The notes below the pieces were generated by a model. The model saw only the letters and a list, made by a program, of their open reading frames with translations. It was not told the origin of the DNA and did no database searches. A stretch of DNA of 64,000 bases, from positions 4,340,001-4,404,000 of the forward strand of contig CM056878.1 of the NCBI GenBank assembly GCA_029876055.1. The letters are read 5' to 3'. The stretch comes from Madurella fahalii (Eukaryota; Ascomycota; Sordariomycetes; Sordariales). This document shows, piece after piece, positions 59,640 to 64,000 of the stretch. Position 1 is the stretch's first letter; each line of letters opens with the position of its first letter. The position numbers were made by a program, and so were the translations under genes.

Positions 59640-60030
59640 CTAACCGGTCTGGGGACGCATCTCACTACCTGTCGATAACAAGATTCCTCATTATTGGGAT
59701 CGGATTTGGTGGCATCGAGATGGCCGTCGTTCTTCAAAAAGCCGGCATTGACGACTTTGTCATGCTCGAAAGAGGTAACGACATCGGCGGGGTATGGCGC
59801 GACAACAGCTACCCGGGCTGCTCCTGCGATGTGCCGTCGCATCTCTACTCCTTTTCGTTCGCACCGTATAAGGGCAGGGGGAAACGGTTTTCTCCGTAGC
59901 AGGACATACTGGCCTAGCTTCGCCAGGTGGTAACCGATTCCAGTTCTGGCCGCACATTCGTCTCAACACGGCCGTCGTGCAAGCCGCCTTCCAAGAGCCG
60001 AGAAGAGATGGTAGGTCATCACAGCATCCC
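59640..60030 (+). pseudogene. FAD-dependent monooxygenase (FMO/Baeyer-Villiger type) N-terminal fragment
   Basis: The first about 110 residues of a flavin monooxygenase: the dinucleotide-binding motif IIGIGFGGIEMAVVLQKAGI, VMLERGNDIGGVWRDN, the hallmark YPGCSCDVPSHLYSFSF, then FSP-stop-QDILA-stop-LRQVV with TAGs at 59897 and 59915, and HIRLNTAVVQAAFQE. Coding similarity ends near 60,030, where AT-rich sequence begins. The rest of the enzyme, including the NADPH site, is missing. Confidence 0.8.
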
Positions 60031-60581
60031 GCGAGATGTACAACGCCGATGCGTATTTTTGCCGCTGGTCAGTTGCATCTACCAGATATTATTACGGACA
60101 ATATAACGTACTGTATATACGAATATGCCACACAGACGAATATACCAAAACTGTACCTACGCCTCTCTGACCTTCTTTACAACGCAATATAGCTTAGGAA
60201 AACAACGAGGCACACTTGAATCTAGCCCTTCAAGCGATGTAAAACGATCCTAAGCTAAACTTGAGATCCGTGTCCAAGATCAATTTAGTAGATCACTAAA
60301 AACTCTGTTACTGCCAACGTGGTATACGACTACGACGCGATATTCCTGCTAACTTATAGAAATTGACTGACCTTGAAAAATCGGTTATTGATTAATATAT
60401 CCTTAACTTAGACTCTAAAGGATTTCTTTTTTATTTATCTAGTAGAGAAGCTATAGATAACGAACTATTTACTGAATATAATAACGTATTTTATAAGCGA
60501 GCGACGCATATAAGCGAGTGACGCACTTTTCAACGCGACGCGCTACCCATGCTTATTTACCACATTCCACCACCAAAAACC
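60031..60581. other. AT-rich flank of the transposon
   Basis: No gene. May contain the left end of the Fot1-like element; imperfect GCGACGC-type repeats occur at 60500-60550, but terminal inverted repeats could not be fixed. Confidence 0.4.
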
Positions 60582-61907
60582 ATGGCCAGCAATTCAAAAG
60601 AAGCCAGGCTTCTCTTAGCTATCAAAGCTATCTAGAAAGATCAAAAACTTAGTAAACGAAAGGCGGCTGAGATATATAATATTTCGGAAGCAACATTCCG
60701 GTAACGGCTCAACGGCCGACCTGTACGCCACGATATACCAGCCAACTTACGAAAACTTACGGATCTAGAAGAGAGTACGATTGTTCAGTATATAAGTGAG
60801 CTCTGTATACGCGTATTTCCTCCTCGGCTTCGTTTTGTAGAAGATATGGCCAACCGACTGCTACGCGAACGCGACGCGCTCCCTGTCGGTAAACTCTGGG
60901 CTCACAACTTCGTTAAACGCCAATTAGAGCTTCGGACGCGTTTTTCGTGTAGATACGACTACTAGAGGGCTAAATACGAAGATCCAAAGGTTATTTGTGA
61001 GTGGTTTGCACTCGTATATAATACTAAAGCCAAGTATGGAATCCTCGACGAAGATACGTATAACTTTGACGAGACCGGGTTTATGATGGGCATGATTACT
61101 ACTGGTATGGTTGTTACTACCTCTGATGGCTATAGGAAAGCTAAAAAAGTCCAGCCTAGTAATCGTGAATAGGCTACGGTTATCTAGGGGGTAAATACTC
61201 AAGGCTGGGCTATCCTACCATTCATCCTTTTAAAGGGGAAATATCACTAGGAGAGCTGGTATCGAGATTGTAGTCTTCCGGTTACCTGGTATATTAGAAC
61301 AACCGAAAACGGCTGGACTACCAATGAGAAAGGCGTGGATTTCATCCGGCACTTCGATCTTTATACAGCATCTTGTATAAAAGGGAAATACCGGCTCTTA
61401 ATCCTCGACGGCTACGAAAGTCACCACTCTGACCTATTCGAGACTTACTGCCAGGAGTACAATATCATTATACTCTGTATACCTCCACATTCCTCGTATC
61501 TAGTCCAGCTACTAGATATTGGTTGTTTTGGGCCGTTAAAGAAGGCCTACGGCAATCAAATCGAGGAACTTATACGCATGTATATCACGCATATCACCAA
61601 ATTGGAATTCCTTTGCGCATTCAGAGAGGCATTTTTTACCGCTTTTATCGATAAGAATATCTAGGGAGCCTTTGCCGGAGCCGGTCTTGTACCATATAAT
61701 CCAGAAAGGGTACTTTCCAAGATGAATATACGGCTTCAAACTCCAACTCCGCCAACCTCACGGCCAGGTACGGCACTACCTTGGCTATCTCAGACACCAC
61801 AAAACGCCAGAGAGGCTACCTCACAGAAAGACCTTATCAAAGGCCTCTATTATTATATACTATATACTAACTCGTATTCCTCATCGGAGTCCACTGGAAT
61901 CCGATGA
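60582..61907 (+). mobile_element. Fot1/pogo-like DNA transposon, transposase frame with seven stops
   Basis: One reading frame of 441 codons is kept from ATG 60582 to TGA 61905 with no frameshift. N-terminal helix-turn-helix text KLSKRKAAEIYNISEATFR and RLRFVEDMANRLL is of the Tc5/CENP-B type. The catalytic core has the three acidic positions in YNFDETGF, LLILDGYESHHS and LLDIGCFGPLKKAY, as in Fot1/pogo DDE elements. In-frame stops are TAG at 60633, 60963, 61170, 61185, 61248 and 61662, and TAA at 60702. Most sit where Trp is expected (for example KAI-stop-KDQK, DY-stop-RAKYE, NI-stop-GAF). TGG to TAG is the RIP outcome on the opposite strand. The copy cannot encode transposase. Confidence 0.9.
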
Positions 61908-62592
61908 AAAAAGGGCCGTGCCACCCCCGAAGCGAGCCGACCGGGGGGTAGACTCCGTTGAAGCCCGTACCCCTGTAGAATCCGATGAAAAAAAAAAAAA
62001 AAAAAAAGGGGGGGTTGGGGTTGGGGGTCCTAACCCTAACCTTAACCTTAACCCCCACCCCCCCCGGGCGCTCTTCGTCCCCTTCTCTGAACCCTCGCTC
62101 TCCCGGCACTCTTTACTAGGCCCTAACCCTAACCCTAACCCTAACTCTATACATTATAACCCTAACCCTGATCAGAGGTAACCCTAACCCTAACCCTAAA
62201 TATTAATATCAATATCTAAATAATAAAATTAAAAAATAAAGTTCTTACTTTACTTTACTTTTATATTATAACCCTAACCCTCTGACTCGAACTAGTATAT
62301 AATATTTATTTATTTTTTTTTTATCTTTCTTATTTAAAAAAAAAAAAAAGGAATAAAAAAGAAGAAGGAAATAGGTAATAATCTATAAAAGTTTAGATCG
62401 GAATTATATAAATCCGAGACTTATTATTATAATAAAAAAGATTATAAGCTATTAAACAATAATAATTATAAGTATACTAATAAATTAAAAAGGTTAGGAG
62501 GGAAGAAAATAAATAAATAAATAAATAAATAAATAAGAAAAAAAATCAACGTACGTTTGGATTGTCCCTCCTTCTCTCCTTATAATATGTAT
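61908..62592. other. Subtelomere-like low-complexity region
   Basis: Contains an A-run (61988-62007), a G-rich GGGGTTGGGG tract, interstitial telomere repeats (listed separately) and then AT-rich sequence with AAAT repeats near 62,505-62,535. Confidence 0.75.
62029..62281 (+). repeat. Interstitial telomeric repeats, CCCTAA orientation
   Basis: Short arrays of CCCTAA at 62029-62053, 62121-62144 (four perfect units), 62157-62168, 62179-62199 and 62268-62281. TTAGGG is the canonical telomere repeat of filamentous ascomycetes. Confidence 0.9.
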
Positions 62593-63230
62593 TTACTCGT
62601 CGTCCGAGCTGGTGCAGGTCTCCCAGGTACCCTCCTCCTCTACCTCCTCCTCCTCGTACGCCTCCTCCTCCTCCTCCACCTCGTCCGACCCCTCCTCCTC
62701 GCCCGCCTCAATCGTACGGCCAGCCCCCTCCTCCTCCTCCTCCTCGTCCTCGTCGTCCGACTCCTGCTCATATGGGTTCCGCAGCGTACAACGGGCCCCA
62801 TGGTCACGCCACTTGCAGTTGCCGCACGCGCCCTCGAAGTGGCCCTTGGCCCTACGACACTCCAGGAACGGACCTCGTACGGGGTTGCGGCTACAGTCCA
62901 GGCAGACCTCCCCCGTACGCCCCCGGCTCTGGATCAGGACCGCGTTTAGGTAGCTGGGCCGGACCATCACCTTGCTAGCATCCACCTTGCTATCGTACGC
63001 CTCTACGTCCACAGAGTCCTTCTCCTAGAGGGTCTTCTGCTTGTTCTATAGATCCCTTGTATATTAGTCGTACGTCTCAGCCTTAGGGGGTAGGGGGAAG
63101 GGAGGGGGGGGCGGTTTCGTACGTTGATGCAGTACTGCTTTATAGCCTGGCGTACGGCGGCCTGGCTAGTGTAGAGGGTGACAACCCTACGACCGCTCTC
63201 GGACGTTCGAGCGGTGGAAACGAGCGACAT
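62593..63230 (-). CDS. DUF3716-like small cysteine-cluster protein with acidic tail
   Basis: Exons (minus) 63123-63230 and 62593-63024, joined by a 98-nt GTACGA...TAG intron, give 179 residues. Residues about 65-105 hold the cysteine cluster EVCLDCSRNPVRGPFLEC and GACGNCKWRDHGARC, the pattern of the fungal DUF3716 domain. A run of Glu/Asp (EEEEEE blocks) and a Ser/Asp end follow. The domain's function is unknown; zinc binding is plausible from the CxxC pairs. The gene lies between telomere repeats of opposite orientation in otherwise AT-rich, RIP-like sequence, yet its own sequence is GC-rich and open, so it is either recent or selected. Confidence 0.68.
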
Positions 63231-63257
63231 CTTTAAGTTTTCTTCCCTAAAGAGCAG

Positions 63258-63330
63258 TCTCTGTTAGTGAATCGAACCAGGAGCCTTATCGGTTTCTACC
63301 TAAGTAAACAGACCGCTTGACCACTTGGTC
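63258..63330 (-). other. tRNA-like relic with A and B box
   Basis: The minus strand has an A-box TGGTCAAGCGG (63313-63323) and a B-box GGTTCGATTC (63269-63278) whose starts are 45 bases apart, the spacing found inside a tRNA. The anticodon and T stems do not pair well, so it is a decayed tRNA or a tRNA-derived SINE head. Confidence 0.4.
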
Positions 63331-63404
63331 GGTAACCACTTGGTTGAAGGATAGTACGCTGGATCTACTATATATAGTTTTACTAGGAAGTATAACTGAG
63401 TCTT

Positions 63405-63426
63405 CTAGGGTCTAGGGTTAGGGTAA
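63405..63426 (+). repeat. Short telomeric repeat, TTAGGG orientation
   Basis: CTAGGGTCTAGGGTTAGGGTAA: about three imperfect TTAGGG units, opposite in orientation to the arrays at 62029-62281. Confidence 0.6.
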
Positions 63427-64000
63427 TAACTAGGAGGGAGGAGGGAGAATATTAATGTTATAGAGTTTCAAAAATATAAGAAAATTTGTATTATCTAAAA
63501 AAGCTCTGGGTAGAGCGTACGGGAGCACCGAAATATAGGATAGGAAGTGGGCTAGTACCCGTAGAAGGTTCCAGAATCCTAGAGGTTACGGGAACCCTAG
63601 GATCTAAGCTGCCTCGTCCGACCTGGTACTAAACCTCGTAACAATTAACGTACGATATCTTTAGATGATCAAGATATTAAATAGGTATTATTTATCTTAT
63701 TAAATATATTTGATTAATATATAAGTTTCTATAATATAAAAAGAATTGTAACCTTAATCTTAAATTAATATCCTTTTAACTATATAAATACATTTATTAT
63801 ATATTATAAATAATTTTACTAGTCTAAAGATATTAGAAATATTTTTAATATGTTATAGTATAGGATTAGGGTATTGAAATCTAGAACTATAGAGCTGGAT
63901 TAAGAGTACTTATATTATAGTAAGTTAGATAATATTATAATAGCTTAGATCAAATCAATCTAGACTACTATAGCCTTATTTAGATTACTATAACTAATCT
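63427..64000. other. Extremely AT-rich, RIP-like right end
   Basis: From about 63,640 the sequence is almost all A and T with very many TA steps and no open frame. This fits RIP-mutated heterochromatin. No identifiable ancestor. Confidence 0.7.

Noticed and set aside
1..64000. A secondary-metabolite cluster, CRISPR array or rRNA genes
   Set aside because: No PKS, NRPS or terpene synthase core, no regularly spaced repeats of CRISPR type and no rRNA sequence seen; the P450 and monooxygenase relics are isolated.

Overview
The window is nuclear DNA of a filamentous ascomycete (Pezizomycotina, most likely Sordariomycetes). The evidence is short 50-100 nt introns with GTAAGT-type donors and CTAAC/CTGAC branch sites, a class II hydrophobin, GH10 and AA9 plant cell-wall enzymes, fungal rhodopsin-type membrane proteins, HET and HeLo/NACHT incompatibility genes, TTAGGG telomere repeats, and a pogo/Fot1-like transposon whose damage looks like repeat-induced point mutation (RIP). 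Gene models were spliced by hand; coding starts were restricted to ATG.

Layout. Positions 1-21,841 are mostly intact genes: the 5' end of a Doa10-type membrane ubiquitin ligase (-), a 1,242-residue amphipathic repeat protein (+), a HeLo-like/pseudokinase/trypsin-like protein (-), a decayed P450 (-), a class II hydrophobin (+), a GH10 xylanase (-), a mitochondrial LEA/apolipoprotein-like protein (+) and a LanC-like protein (+). Positions 21.8-37.8 kb are AT-richer and repeat-bearing: a broken HET gene, an AA9 monooxygenase, an 8-cysteine secreted peptide, a fungal rhodopsin-type protein, an MFS fragment and two solo LTRs with their own target-site duplications. Positions 37.8-55.8 kb hold a RecQ helicase, a second rhodopsin-type protein and a secreted DUF1996 protein, all apparently intact, between four decayed genes: two of unknown family, a HeLo-NACHT NLR and a HET gene. 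Positions 55.8-64 kb are subtelomere-like: a single-pass surface protein, a truncated flavin monooxygenase, a Fot1-like transposase open reading frame with seven stops, interstitial telomere repeats in opposite orientations around a small DUF3716-like gene, and a very AT-rich right end.

Two themes join the genes. The first is plant-biomass contact: hydrophobin, GH10, AA9 and DUF1996 are secreted or surface proteins. The second is self/non-self recognition: one intact HeLo-like protein carrying a pseudokinase and a protease, plus one NLR and two HET genes in decay. In the NLR both in-frame stops fit C-to-T change of a Gln codon at CpA (CAA to TAA, CAG to TAG). Decay increases toward the right, as expected of a chromosome arm approaching a telomere.
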